In this document: piece after piece, positions 33,743-45,600 of the stretch | Layout of the letters: every line of letters begins with the position of its first letter | Position numbering within the stretch: the stretch's first letter is position 1 | From: Corbicula japonica | Lineage: Eukaryota; Mollusca; Bivalvia; Venerida; Cyrenidae | NCBI GenBank assembly: GCA_038501625.1 | Contig: JAZAYU010000356.1 | Span: forward strand, 62,001-126,000 | Length of the DNA: 64,000 bases | Direction of reading: 5' to 3' | Notes under the pieces: generated by a model | Database searches by the model: none | What the model saw: only the letters and a program-made list of their open reading frames with translations | What the model was told of the DNA's origin: nothing | Position numbers and translations under genes: made by a program

Positions 33743-35328
33743 TTATTAATAAGAGACATCAGCCTCGGCACACCACCCGGCTCATGCAACCGACTAACAC
33801 TGTCGGCTAAAATGTTTGATTCTCCGCTGTAATACACGGCTTTGAGGCGGAAATTGAAAACTGCTGACAGCCAGAAGACGCGTCGCAAGGAATCCATAAC
33901 AACAGAATTTTTAGAGCTGCCCTTATTTATAATTGAACAGGCCGCGATATTGTCACAATGTACAAACACTTTTTTGTTGGCTAAAACAGGAGCCCACCTC
34001 CGTATTGCAGGTTCAAGAGCAAGTACTTCAAGATAATTAATTGGCAAGGCCGCGGTCTTTTGGGACCACGGGGTATAAACAAAGTCTCCAAGATAAAATG
34101 CTCCAGCAGCCACTTTACACGCATCAATTGTAATGGGTATAGCCGGTCTACAATCTACAATAGGCATAGTGCCGTTAAAAATATGCATGAAATGCAACCA
34201 CCAAGTCAAATCTTGTTTCATATCATTAGTTACTAACGTCCGATGCCATGGCTTTCGCAGTGTGTTTGACTTGTCAATTAAACGCCGCATGTGAAACCGG
34301 CCGCCATAAATACACTGTGTAATCCAATGCAATTTTCCCGCTAAACTTTGTATGTCACGTTTAGTCACTTTCTTTGACACCAGAAATCTTTTCATGACAG
34401 ACTCAATTTCCATTAGCTTGGGCCTTGGAATACAGAATGTCATGCTGACCGAATTGAGGGTAATTCCTAAGAATACGAGTTCACGTTTTGGCCCTTCTAT
34501 CTTTTTATAATTTATTTGAAATCCCAGATTGCGTAACAGGCGTAACAAGGTGTTCAAGGTAGCCATGCATTCATGGTAAGTCTTAGCCACGATGAAAAAA
34601 TCGTCTAAGTAAACAACTATGTTATGATATCCTTTGCAAGCCATGATAACACGAACGGCTTGAGTTAAGCGATTAAATATCTCTGGAGACCGCGCGGCAC
34701 CAAAGGGAAGTCGTTCGTCAATCATGTATGTGAAATGTTTATTTCCCCGAAAACGCCACTTAAGCCCGGTGGCTTTATAATTAGAAGGGTGTATTTTCAC
34801 GCTACGGTAAGCATTAGCTAGGTCTACTTTGGCAAAAAAGGATCCTGGTGTCACTAAGTCCATTGCATCTTGAAGTGATTGGTACTTGAAGTGATTAGTG
34901 GTAGCGAAGTCATTAAGAGCATGCCCCAGGGGTCTACTAGCATCATGAATTAATCTTACTTTCGAACTGTCTTTCTTTGGGATGGCCCCTAAGGCTGACA
35001 CAATATTGGGTTTTTCACTGACGATCCGGTACCGGCCATTTTCTAATTCCGTAAGGATCTGATCCTCCACGGGCGCGCGCATTTTTTCTGAAGTTGCTGA
35101 CGGGTAATTATTTACCTCGACAAAATTGGAAATGGAGGCGGGATCGACAATGTAAAATCCATCTTTTATTCCAGTTAAGAGAAATTCACGATATTCGTAA
35201 TCCATTGGAAGAGAATGCTCCCAAGCTTCATATAGTAAACTTGCAGATCGGCCACTTATATGTTTTTTGACAAATCCGGTTGCGCTTGATTCTTTGGCGG
35301 CGGGGGTCGTTTGTGTTGATAACGGCAT
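33703..35328 (-). CDS. Retrotransposon reverse transcriptase-RNase H
   Basis: This 541-residue frame copies the element RNA to DNA. RT motifs are in order: IPKKDSSKVRLIHDASRP, FFAKVDLANAYRSVKIHP (motif A Asp), LPFGAARSPEIFNRL (motif B), VVYLDDFFIVAK (YLDD catalytic box), and NYKKIEGPKRELVFLGITL. RNase H follows: ITIDACKVAAGAFYLG (first Asp), NYLEVLALEPAIRRW (Glu), VFVHCDNIAACSII (Asp) and SNILADSVSRL (final Asp). All catalytic acids appear intact. No methyltransferase, protease or integrase is attached. The 5' end overlaps Gag by 73 nt and the 3' end overlaps the recombinase frame by about 40 nt, both in different registers. Recoding or internal initiation is therefore needed. Confidence 0.93.
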   Translation of the reverse strand: MPLSTQTTPAAKESSATGFVKKHISGRSASLLYEAWEHSLPMDYEYREFLLTGIKDGFYIVDPASISNFVEVNNYPSATSEKMRAPVEDQILTELENGRYRIVSEKPNIVSALGAIPKKDSSKVRLIHDASRPLGHALNDFATTNHFKYQSLQDAMDLVTPGSFFAKVDLANAYRSVKIHPSNYKATGLKWRFRGNKHFTYMIDERLPFGAARSPEIFNRLTQAVRVIMACKGYHNIVVYLDDFFIVAKTYHECMATLNTLLRLLRNLGFQINYKKIEGPKRELVFLGITLNSVSMTFCIPRPKLMEIESVMKRFLVSKKVTKRDIQSLAGKLHWITQCIYGGRFHMRRLIDKSNTLRKPWHRTLVTNDMKQDLTWWLHFMHIFNGTMPIVDCRPAIPITIDACKVAAGAFYLGDFVYTPWSQKTAALPINYLEVLALEPAIRRWAPVLANKKVFVHCDNIAACSIINKGSSKNSVVMDSLRRVFWLSAVFNFRLKAVYYSGESNILADSVSRLHEPGGVPRLMSLINNLQFLSLQRAFGL

Positions 35329-36245
35329 GAAACTCCAAACGGACAGCTACCTTTTGCTTTGAAGATTTTACATTCTTCTTTATGTGGCGATTGTGATGGC
35401 GTTCCATTCGACCCTGTCTGTCGAGCGCGTTTTGGCACGAGAATCTGTAATTCCATATGAGGCGAAAACGTACCCCATTTGAACTTATGTTCAGCCTGCT
35501 GCTCGCGATATAGGAAATCAAAGTTCAGTACACTATTCCAGTCATAAATCTCGGCGAATTCAAAGATCTTGGTAGTATACGCAAGATAAAACTCGATTTC
35601 GTCCCTCTTAAGTTGTCCGGATGCGAGCAGATGATTTAACAGACGCATATTTGCAGCACCCCATTCCTCGAGGAAAATACCCAAATAGGGATGCTCGTCA
35701 TCAGTTTTTAGGACGAGTGCTTCTGATGTTTCGGTTCCGGACCTAATCACAAACTCCTTACGTCTATGTTGCCGGCGGCGTTTAGCTTTCTCGGTTAGGA
35801 ACTGCGTGATATGCACGACCTTTGCCGACGTTGCCTTCAATGTTAATATGGTTCGGGGATCCATATGGCTAAATGCATCGTTTGATGTTGCCGATGTGTG
35901 ACCGGAGGGGGCGGTTGTGTTTAATAATAAATCGTCCAAGATCTTACCTGCCCCTGTCAACTGCTCGTCATTTGTCACTTCGTTTGCCATATGAACGGCA
36001 CTTGTGTCGACGTGGTTGGTGTTTTTTGTCCATTGCTCGATTTCACGCAGTAACAGTTTTGTTGTACCCAGCGGAAAGCCAAGCTCCTTCAAGTCCTTAA
36101 GTTCCAGTAACGCTAACACATCTTTAGACGTTAATTCCTCTTGTCTCAGAATCTGAGTCACTTTTCGGCTGAGACCAAGCCTAGATGACCACTCATCGAA
36201 GTTAAAGTCACTGATTTCTGCTGATTCCTGTTCTGTGTCACTCAT
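35256..36245 (-). CDS. Retrotransposon Gag: SAM-like domain plus CCCH zinc finger
   Basis: This is the first ORF of the tyrosine-recombinase element, expected to coat the element RNA. I take the ATG at 36245 (MSDTEQESAEISD), giving 329 residues. An in-frame ATG at 36380 would add 45 residues, but its codons lie in repeat A1. Residues about 16-75 (FDEWSSRLGL through ELGFPLGTTKLLLREIEQW) look like a SAM-type helical domain, with the LxLKDLKELG and GTTKLLL signatures. Near the C-terminus CKIFKAKGSCPFGVSCRYQH fits C-x8-C-x5-C-x3-H, a CCCH RNA-binding finger in place of the usual CCHC knuckle. The end overlaps the RT frame by 73 nt in another register. Confidence 0.85.
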   Translation of the reverse strand: MSDTEQESAEISDFNFDEWSSRLGLSRKVTQILRQEELTSKDVLALLELKDLKELGFPLGTTKLLLREIEQWTKNTNHVDTSAVHMANEVTNDEQLTGAGKILDDLLLNTTAPSGHTSATSNDAFSHMDPRTILTLKATSAKVVHITQFLTEKAKRRRQHRRKEFVIRSGTETSEALVLKTDDEHPYLGIFLEEWGAANMRLLNHLLASGQLKRDEIEFYLAYTTKIFEFAEIYDWNSVLNFDFLYREQQAEHKFKWGTFSPHMELQILVPKRARQTGSNGTPSQSPHKEECKIFKAKGSCPFGVSCRYQHKRPPPPKNQAQPDLSKNI

Positions 36246-36310
36246 GATTATGATAAATAAAGCAAACAGTTCATTTAAGTAATAACACTGAGATAAATAA
36301 CACTGAGATA

Positions 36311-36474
36311 AAGAGAAGCGTCCAGCTATTGCGAGAATCAAGCGCGCACTGCTGCCAACAGAAAGGGGCGAGGGAGCCAAAACTCAGAGAATCCCCTGAG
36401 ACAGGTCATGTGACCACAATTAAGGTGCGCCGCTTGATTGCTTGTCTAAACGAAATTAAGGATCTTAATTCTAT
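36311..36474 (-). repeat. Split direct repeat A1 (164 bp), element 5' end
   Basis: Outer copy of A at the minus-strand 5' end of the element. It overlaps the longest possible Gag start (36380) and would contain the promoter and leader. Confidence 0.95.
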
Positions 36475-37560
36475 ATAAAATGATAAAAATATGTTAATTT
36501 TGTTTATTCTTTCTGAACAAATTAATGTTTTCTGTCTCAATTCAGAGTATCTGAAGTTAGCTTTAGACTGGATGCAACAGCCCATAATTAGTGTAAAACT
36601 AAGCTATACTACAATGTTGTCACTGAGCCATATTGATAGGTTTATTGCTAATTTAAAAAAAATAAAAAGGACGACCATCTACATCACTTACATAAGTTAG
36701 AGACATATCGAGCAGTACACAGTTCATTAACCTCTAAAGTTTAACAATATTTGAATTAAAAAACATAACTGTTTAATATCAACAGCATCAATACCTTAAG
36801 TTTGTAACATAATTCTTATATATTACCTTTTTTATTACAAGATACATAAAGTGCAGGAAGGTTGTTAACCTATACTGGAATAAGATACTGATTTATTAAA
36901 ACAAAACTGGCACTGATTTGTTTACTGTTTAATCACAGCAACAGTCATATTACCTCATTTTACTTATGGTTATAGCAGTGGCTACGCATCAATTACAGGT
37001 AATTTTAATGGAGACGTGTATTGCTTGTCTTTGAAATAAATAAATAATAAAAAAAATCAAATGATATCATGAATACATTTTTACTCATAATATTCTTGAT
37101 AACACAATTATAGCTTATCAAACGCAAATAATTAATTATTTCATTTATATTACTAACTTGAATTTCATAATTTCTTAGTCGCCTTAATTTGAGCACAATT
37201 GATTAAATTTATCACTAGAATCACTATTTCTTATGGATATAATTGTAACTTAAAACAGAAATTCATCTTAAAATGTCTCATTTACTAACTAAGTGCAGGC
37301 TGATGTGTGTTGGTTCTTAAAATACATTATTGTCGCAATTTATCATGAAAGAAGGTATGTAATTTATATCGCTATTGTGCAGTAACTAAAATAGGTAAAT
37401 ACGTTCTTTTTGGGTAACATTTTTTAAAATGGTCATTTATGATAATTATGGTATTTATTTTTATTATGATATAATGCTAACTAATTATTAAAACTCATCA
37501 AGAGGTGTATTTAACAAAAACAATTACACCAAAACTTCAAGTTAATTAACCATAGGCATA
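36475..37560. other. AT-rich stretch, nothing recognised
   Basis: No gene, repeat or RNA gene could be supported. Confidence 0.5.
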
Positions 37561-37565
37561 CGTAT

Positions 37566-37915
37566 ATGTATGGAAAGCCGGAGTACACCCCCGTAAGTAT
37601 TAATAATTTCCTATGCAATTCAGTTGACTCCAATACTTACGCAAAAATGATGATTCCCGCTATTTATAAATTATATCGCCCGAAGTTAATAATTTTTCAT
37701 CTAAAAAACCCGCTAATAGTAACAACGGCTTTTAGTAGTTTATTAACTACGGGATTTATTAACTCCGGAGAAATTTCACCCCGCTAATAGTAAGAAACCC
37801 GCTAATCGTAACAACGGTACAAATAACTCCGGCTTTCCTTTTCGCCCGTAGTTATTTACTAATAACTCCGGGGTGTTAAATCCCGGAGTTATTAAATCCC
37901 GGAGTTATTAAAGTT
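37566..37915. repeat. Repeat module with many 'taactccgg' motifs
   Basis: ggaaagccggagt at 37571 is inverted as aactccggctttcc at 37826. Between and after them the motif aataactccgg/ccggagttatt recurs about six times in both orientations, as do 'cccgctaat(a/c)gtaa' blocks. It looks like a nested or rearranged inverted-repeat element. Confidence 0.6.
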
Positions 37916-37950
37916 ACATACGCTGCTATAGAAAAACCCGATAGATAGTA

Positions 37951-38256
37951 AACCAATCAAATGATTATCCGCAGTTAAAGAAGACCAATCGGAATCGTCT
38001 TTACATCCGCTTCTAGCGTCTAGCGCAAGCATCTGTTTGATTCAGATTTGATAAATTTGATCTTGCCTCAAAATCTTGCATCTCTTCATTAGGTTTGCAA
38101 GCAAATTACATGGTTATATAAACTTTTTTTCGATTTGAAACCCAGAGTATTTTCCGCTGCCGGTTGATAGGTAAATTTGTCATATCCGCTGTAGTTGTCA
38201 AGAAGATTAGAAAACTGATTTGCTGCTGAAACAACTGCTCAAGAACACTGAAGAAG
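37951..38256 (+). promoter_or_regulatory. Promoter and non-coding first exon of the zinc-ribbon gene
   Basis: Two CCAAT boxes (aaccaatcaa at 37951, gaccaatcgg at 37983) are followed by a TATA box (tatataaa at 38115-38122). A consensus donor (gaag|gtaagt) lies at 38256/38257. An untranslated first exon of roughly 38147-38256 contains no ATG. It would splice to the acceptor at 39663, which sits immediately before the start codon. The elements are seen; their use is inferred. Confidence 0.55.
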
Positions 38257-39663
38257 GTAAGTCATTCCAAGTATTTTTCATGTATTCATTGACTGAAGAA
38301 GTGTTTCCTTATTTTTTTTACGCTGTTCCTTTTTCAATTTGAAAATATGGCCTCTAGTTTTTGAATTTTAGACATTTGGAATAGTTTTGGTAGTCTTTTT
38401 CATGTAATAATTTGTAAACTTCAATGAGGTCTGCCAGTAATATTCAATATGCTAAGCATGGTATATTTAAGGCTTGTAGACAGTCTTCATATTATAAGTG
38501 ACTGACTTCATGAACCAATTTTCTTGCTCTTATTTGAACCCTTTCAATTGCTTCAATTTCTTTCTTATATCTTGCATCTACATAAAAAGGTTCAATGATT
38601 CAGGACCGAAAGATTGTTACGCGAGTTAAATTACAGCAATTACTTTGTTACTTGCACCAGACCCACCCATCAATTTAACTAATGCTCTTGGCAGTTTAAA
38701 TTCCTACCATGGAGTGTCGTACAATGAAAAGTTATGCACACGATTTTCCTGTACCCTGGCCTTATCTAGAAAATAATCTTGCAGGACCATATGACAAGTG
38801 CAATTTATTGCTAAATCATAAAAAAAAAATAAAAAAAGATTTTGCTATTTTTCATGTTTTATACGTATGCTGACATTGCAAGCATATAATTTTACAAATC
38901 CTGCATTCTTACCGGTAGTTTGTTCTTGTGTAATTTTGAATTTTGAACTTTAAGGAAATGTAGAAATTTGTGGATGACAAAGAAAGCGGTCACGAGATAT
39001 ATTGTGCTACATACATGTACATATGCCTGTTAATATGCCTAACAGGTATTGAACAAACAAATTACCCCTTTTGTAACTTCAGTACTTACATATAGTTTGT
39101 TATTTTGAATTTCCATGTTTTATTTCCAAGATACTCCATTTTATACAATAAAGCATGACATAGGTTCTTGTACCCAAGTGCCCACTGGTGTAATGAAATG
39201 CTGCACCTGGACTTTTTTCCACCATTTGATAGATCTGGACTAGCCACATGACCTAATAATGTGTTATTGCTACTATAATTAAAACAACAGCCAAGCGCAT
39301 TTATCTGCTTTTCACACTTATGTCATTTGTTGTCCGAGATTATCATTACATACATTTTTGTCTGCTGTTGGCGGAGAATATTATTCTCCAGGATAGCTTC
39401 TATTAGACTCTGAAATTAGTGCAATCTTATCACATACAACAAGAATGCAAGGTGTAACTCACTATCAGCTGCTACAGTATAATATACTGGAACCCAGACT
39501 TGTCACACTTCATTTACTAAACATGTCACACAAATACAGCCAGAAAACTGTGATCAGTTCCTTGCAATGCCTACAGTTTTTCAACGCTTTTAGCAAATTG
39601 ATTCATATTTGTAATTTTTCATGTTATGCAAAAAGTTCTGTAGTGAAATCAATGTTATTTCAG

Positions 39664-42600
39664 ATGTTTTGTGGTAACTGTGGATCTATTAATGAAAACA
39701 CAAATAAGTTTTGTGTGCATTGCGGTTCCCCCCTTGCAAAAGTTCCCAAGACTGGTATGTATACTTAATATTTATTTATGGAACACTTGTGCATAAATAT
39801 TTCATGAAGTTTTTTGTTTAAGTTCACTATTTTCTCAGTTACCATTCAAGGTAGCAATTTGAAATTTAACAATGTTGTCTGATATCACAATAGGAATTTT
39901 CAGTAAAATTTTCATAACTCTTAACAGTATTTGTCAACGTTAGGACAAAATCATAGTTTTGTTGCATTTGAGCTTCTTCTTGTATATAATTATGCCCCTT
40001 TCAGATTACCTGACCTGATACCTATTGTTTTGAGTTGCTTTAAAGTTACTTGTTCTGTTTCCAGAATACTTGAAATACATCATCTTGCTCAGCATAGCAA
40101 TTTCTGACAGGAATGTTTACTCTTAAGGGCCCACAACACAAATGAATGTTACTAATATATCTTTATTTTGCATATGGTATATGCAAAATAAAGATACATT
40201 AGTAACATTCATTTGTGCAGTATCAATGAACGACATTTTGCCATTATTGAGATTTTTATAATTTTCTTTTTGATTGATGAACATGCAGGGGAGGAGGTAG
40301 TGGACTCCTAAACACTGAAATTTAATATTTTATTTCTTATATCATTGTGAATCTTAATGTTTCTTTGAAAGTACTTAGCCTTTCCATAGCTTTTGAAGAC
40401 CATTGGTTGTAAATGTTCCAGGGGTTATGAAAAAATCAGATAATAAAAAATTTTCACATGAAATTCAAATAAGTACATGTATAATACTTTTACCAAACCT
40501 TTAAATAAGCATTAAAAAAAACTTGTTCATTCCTTTGTTGACCAGCAATGCATAGTTCATGGAGTATAAACACCATGTCCACATACATGACCCAGTCACC
40601 TATTTCTGGAAATGTCTATTATATAATGTGTAAAAATGTATGTTTCAATAAATGTGCTGAGATGACTGCAAAAGTGTACCAAATTGACAACATTACTTTT
40701 CCAGCAGTTTTAACCCCCAAACATTGAAAAAGTCCTGAATGTAATTAATGGGGGTCATATTTTCTCATTTGTTGAAAGATCTCCACAGACTGTGCCAGGA
40801 AGGGTGTGGGATTGGCGACGGAGTATTACCTATTAAATTAGGATTCACTGATTTTTAGCTAGACTATTCGAAGAATAGGTGTGCTATCCTACTCGCCCCG
40901 GTGTCGGCGTCGGTATCGGCGTCCGTTAAACAAAAATGCACTTTGGTCCATAACTTTAAAACTACTTATGATATCAACTTGAAACTTGGAATATGTATTC
41001 ACCATCAAATTCTACATCATTACCAACAAGACCCATAACACTGCTATGAATATTTTTCAATTTATGCCCCTTTTTCACTTAAATTTTGCGGTAAGGAAAA
41101 TATGCACTTTGGTCCATAACTTTAAAACTACTTGAGATATCAACTTTTTTTATATTTTGTGTTATGCAAAATATGCATTTTGTCCATAACTTTAAAACTA
41201 CTTGAGATATTGCCTTGAAACTTGAAATATATATTCACAATCAAGATCTACATTATAACCATAAAGACCCATAACCCTGCTTCCAATATTTTTCAAGTTA
41301 TGCCCCTTTTTCACTTAAACTTTTTGTTAAGCAAAATATACACTTTGCCCATAACTTTAAAATTACTTGAGCTATCACCTTGAAACTTGGATTATATATT
41401 CACCATCGAAATCTACGTCATTATCAACAAGAACCATAACTCTGCTACCAATATTTTTCAAGTTATGCCCCTTTTCACTTATGAAATTGTCCCATAACTT
41501 TGAAACGACTGGAGATATTACTTTGAAACTTGGAATATATATAACTCTATTGGAAATATTTCTTTAGGTTATGCCCCTTTTGCACTTAGTTTTTGCATTA
41601 GCCAATATATGCACTGGGTCCATAACTTTGAAACTACCTGAGATTTGAAACTTTGGAACAAATACATTTCAACTTCAAACGAACAACATTTCCACCATCA
41701 TAATCTAGATCACTTTCACCAAGACCTATGTTTTAAACTCGGCCATTTTTTTATTTGAGTGTTTTTTGCTATAACATTATTACAGTGATTGATATGGAAC
41801 TAAAAGTAAATGTCTCCAATCATAAATTACGAACAAGTTTTCTAACTCTTACAAAAATATTTCATAGTTATTCCCAATTTCAGTTCAATATTTATGGTAC
41901 ATTAAGAAGTTATTTCTGTTATTTGAAATTAATGTTCTCCCTTTTTATTTACTTGTTAATATTTTTCCTGAATGCACATGACTGTTCGGCCATAGTTGTT
42001 GTTTTAATCTTCAAATTGCATTTGTTTCAAATGATTCAAATAGTCGAGCGCGCTGACTCCTCTGACAGCTCTTGTTGAAGAGCCCGTAATAAATATGTGA
42101 CTTTAAAAAATATCCATATGTATTTTTAAGGACATGTGTTTTTTCGATGGCAAGGGATAACTGCATCTTTCTCTATATACATCTCTCTATACTGCTTATG
42201 CTCAAATATGAGTATCACGGCAGGTTTGGAAGATTTACAAAAGTTTTGAGACGCGAAGGGAACAAAAATCTAAAGTTTAGGGATTTGGTTATTAGCTAGA
42301 AAAATGTGCTTCAATGAGGAGTTTGAAAATATTTTAAATAAGTACATAAAACCAAGAAGTGTTTCCAATGGCAGTTAGTTACATTGTAGAATTGTTCCTT
42401 CTTCCACAGGAAAAGGTGTTGTTGTATGCCTAATATATCTTTCTATTGATTGATAACCCTGGTGGGTAATATAAACCGTCATTTGACAGTGGAATACATG
42501 TTTTTTTTACTTCCTAATATCAAAAGCAAATGCCACTCGATTAAGTGTAACTAACAGCTATAATTACTGAGTTAATCTGTTAGATATATTGTAATGGTAT

Positions 42601-45600
42601 TGTATAGTACATTTTATATTCACAAACCATTGTAATAGTGGTATTATTGTCATAGTGCTTTTAATTATACCCTTTCTGTTGACAGATAAAGACACTGAGT
42701 CTTCTAAGTTTGTCCTGAGTCAAGGTAATTGTTTATTGAAAACTGCTCTATGTGCTAAATGTTGTTTTTATATGGAAAAAGTAAATATTGTGATAAAAAT
42801 GCAATCATTTGGTCCTTGTAGAATGTTCATACTATATATGTGGTATTGATTGATTTAGATTTCTTTTTTCTAATGAATCTAACAAATATGCATTGAAAAC
42901 AATATTGTTATGTACTTAAAATTAAATAAGAATTTTAATATGTTTTAAATAATTAGAATCAGTTAAATGTTTAAATCATAAAATGTACATGAATACAATG
43001 TACTGGGATATCAACAATAAATTATGTTGTTACATAACATATTTATCACATGAAATTGGATGTACATGAATGATTATAGCATTTTAGAAACCTTCCATTT
43101 TATTTAAAGCATCATAGGTCTTTTTGTCAATTTTTTGGTTTTTAATTTTTCAGGAGCAGCAGAGAGTTTGGACAGACTGAAAGCAAAACATACCCTGCTG
43201 AAAAAGAAAAAGAATATCCCAGAAACTATAGTAAGTACTCTATGTTAGACGACTTTCATGATTTTTTGTGAAGTACTTAATTTCTTGATTTGGTTTATAC
43301 ATCCATTCACAAATTCAAAGCAAACATGAAATACAGAATTTAACTTAACGGTGACCGTTTTAGAATATTAAAAACCATGATGTCAAGAACTCACACAAAT
43401 GATTTTTAACCAAAAACCTAGAATATAAATGCATCCACAGTATAGGAATGGGAAGTTTTCATTAATAATAGAATACATGTTTATTTTATGCTTTCCAGTG
43501 AATTATTTCAAACTGTGGAATGTCATATTTATTTTATTTTTTCATGTCGGTACCCATAGTAAACTAATCCCAGTTCCTGTGATATGTGTTACATTTGTGA
43601 CAACTCTTGTTGGTGACAACAAATGAGTCTGTGTTGACATGGTATGTTAACATTGCTTTCTTCACAACGGGCTCAAGATGTTGCCAACATGCATCTGTTA
43701 TTTACATAAGTTACAAACAGGAAACTTTTGTGTACATTCCCTTAATTTGAAAGGGATTTTGACATTTTGGATTTTGTCCAAAAGTATTTTTATGAAGTTT
43801 ACCATTCTATTATGCTGGTTGTTTTGGTTTAAAACTGGCTTGTTTCTTCTTATTTATTTTCAGGAAATATCCGTGAGATTTATGTCTATCAATAACAAGT
43901 TGCTCAGAAAGGTATTTGATGGAGAAAATGGTCCCACAGGCACCTTTTCATTCAAGGTGCCTCGGGAATCTTCTCGAGAAGATTGGATACATGCGCTTTC
44001 CCAGCTAGGGGGAGTAAAGGAAAGTGATATTGCATTAATGGAGCCAACATCCAGTGGTTATGTTGCAGCAACTTACAAGACTGCAGAAGACCTGATGAAA
44101 AGAAAAACTGCTGCTCATCATAGTCAATTAAAAATTTATGTCAAAATAAAAAATTTAGGTAAGCATACTTAATTTATTTCCAATACATAATATATTCTTT
44201 GCTGGAAATTAATTATTATTCATCAGTTACTAATATTTGAGGTTTGTATAATGAATCATTATAGATTTATCATTGAATTATAAAACAATAACAGTATGTA
44301 AATTAAAAATGATAAATAAATATGAAAATCTTTTCATTGCATGTGCTGTATTATTAAGATTGTAGTTTTTTATAATGATGTTAAGGTACAGTTAAAGTAA
44401 CTTTTAGATAATCATATAAATGAAATGTATGTATACATGTTTTATTTTTACTGTTCTTAAGATCTAACACAGCTTAGGAGGGCATTCAAAGGAAAGGTGA
44501 ACTAGAACAGTATAGTCTGTTTCTTTTTCAACAAAATGATTAGCATGGTATACAAATATATAGAGGAAAAGAAAACATTCTTAATTACAGATGGAAATGA
44601 TGAATGAAATAGTGAGAATGGGTTAATGCAAAACTTTTATTCTATGAGCTGTATTATTAAGATTGTTGTTTTGAGGATTATGTTATGGTACAGTTAAAGA
44701 AGTTTGGATATTCCAATAAAAGAAATCTATACAAGTTTTTTTTACTTTACTAAAGATAAAAGACAGCTTAGTCGTGCGTTTAACGGAAAGGTAAACAAGG
44801 ACAGTTACTTGTGTTGATATTCTTGCCAAGTTCATAGTTCAGCATTTTTAGTGGCCTGTCAGAAGACAGAATGTTTTATATTTGTTCTTTTTCCATCTGT
44901 CTGTGAACACTTTTTGTCTCACCCTTTGGACGAAATGGCGATACATAGGAACTGCTTTGTCCATCCGGTGGTCCAGCGGTCTGTCACGAAAACACAACAT
45001 TGGCTTTAATTTTGCCTTTTCTTAATATTTCTTTATCCAACTTTCAAATTATATTGCTTACGGCAACACACTCGAGATGATGCCATATTCTCAAGGTCAA
45101 GGTCACATTTGATGGAGTTATGCCCCTTTTTCTTGGATTTAGAAACAAAAAACTTATCATTGGGTATAACTTTGTCATTTCTAAATATTTTTTCATCAAA
45201 CTTTCAAATGATATTGCTGATGACAACACGCTCATAATGATGCCAAATTCTCAAGGTCAAGGTCACATTTGATGGAGTTATGCCCCCTTTTGTACTTGGA
45301 TTTTTACATGAAAACTTAATGTTTGTCATTTCTTAATATTTTTACATCAAACTTTCAAATTATATTGCTTATGACAACACGCTCATGATGATGCCAAATT
45401 CTTTAGGTCAACATCACCTTTGATGGAGTTATGCCCCTTTTTGTACTTGCATTTTATTCCACATAGCACCAGAGGGCGACACAAGTGTTCAACTGAACAC
45501 CCATCTAGTTTATCCTGATGATATCACAACAAAACTTCTACATGTACAAATAAAGTGCTATGAACATACAGTCCCCAAAAATGTAATGCAAGGATAATAC

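Larger units (their letters stand above)
31621..36474 (-). mobile_element. Complete tyrosine-recombinase retrotransposon (Ngaro/PAT-like)
   Basis: Read on the minus strand the order is A1 (36474-36311), Gag, RT-RNase H, tyrosine recombinase, B1 (32700-32272), A2 (32271-32108), a 58-bp spacer, and B2 (32049-31621). This A1-ORFs-B1-A2-B2 layout of split direct repeats is the hallmark of the PAT and Ngaro groups of DIRS-order elements. Such elements integrate with a tyrosine recombinase and leave no target duplication. No DAM-like methyltransferase follows RNase H, which favours Ngaro over DIRS1/PAT. A1 and A2 (164 bp), and B1 and B2 (429 bp), look identical or nearly so, and all three frames are open. 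The copy is therefore young and possibly still competent. Confidence 0.92.
39755..42685. other. Intron 1 of the zinc-ribbon gene
   Basis: It holds a long hairpin at 40137-40217 and a bivalve-type repeat at about 40853-41700. No further exon is recognised; the 107-codon frame at 41755 has no motif and runs through AT-rich sequence. Confidence 0.55.

Noticed and set aside
33842..36100. Plus-strand frames opposite RT and Gag
   Set aside because: Shadows of the minus-strand element genes.
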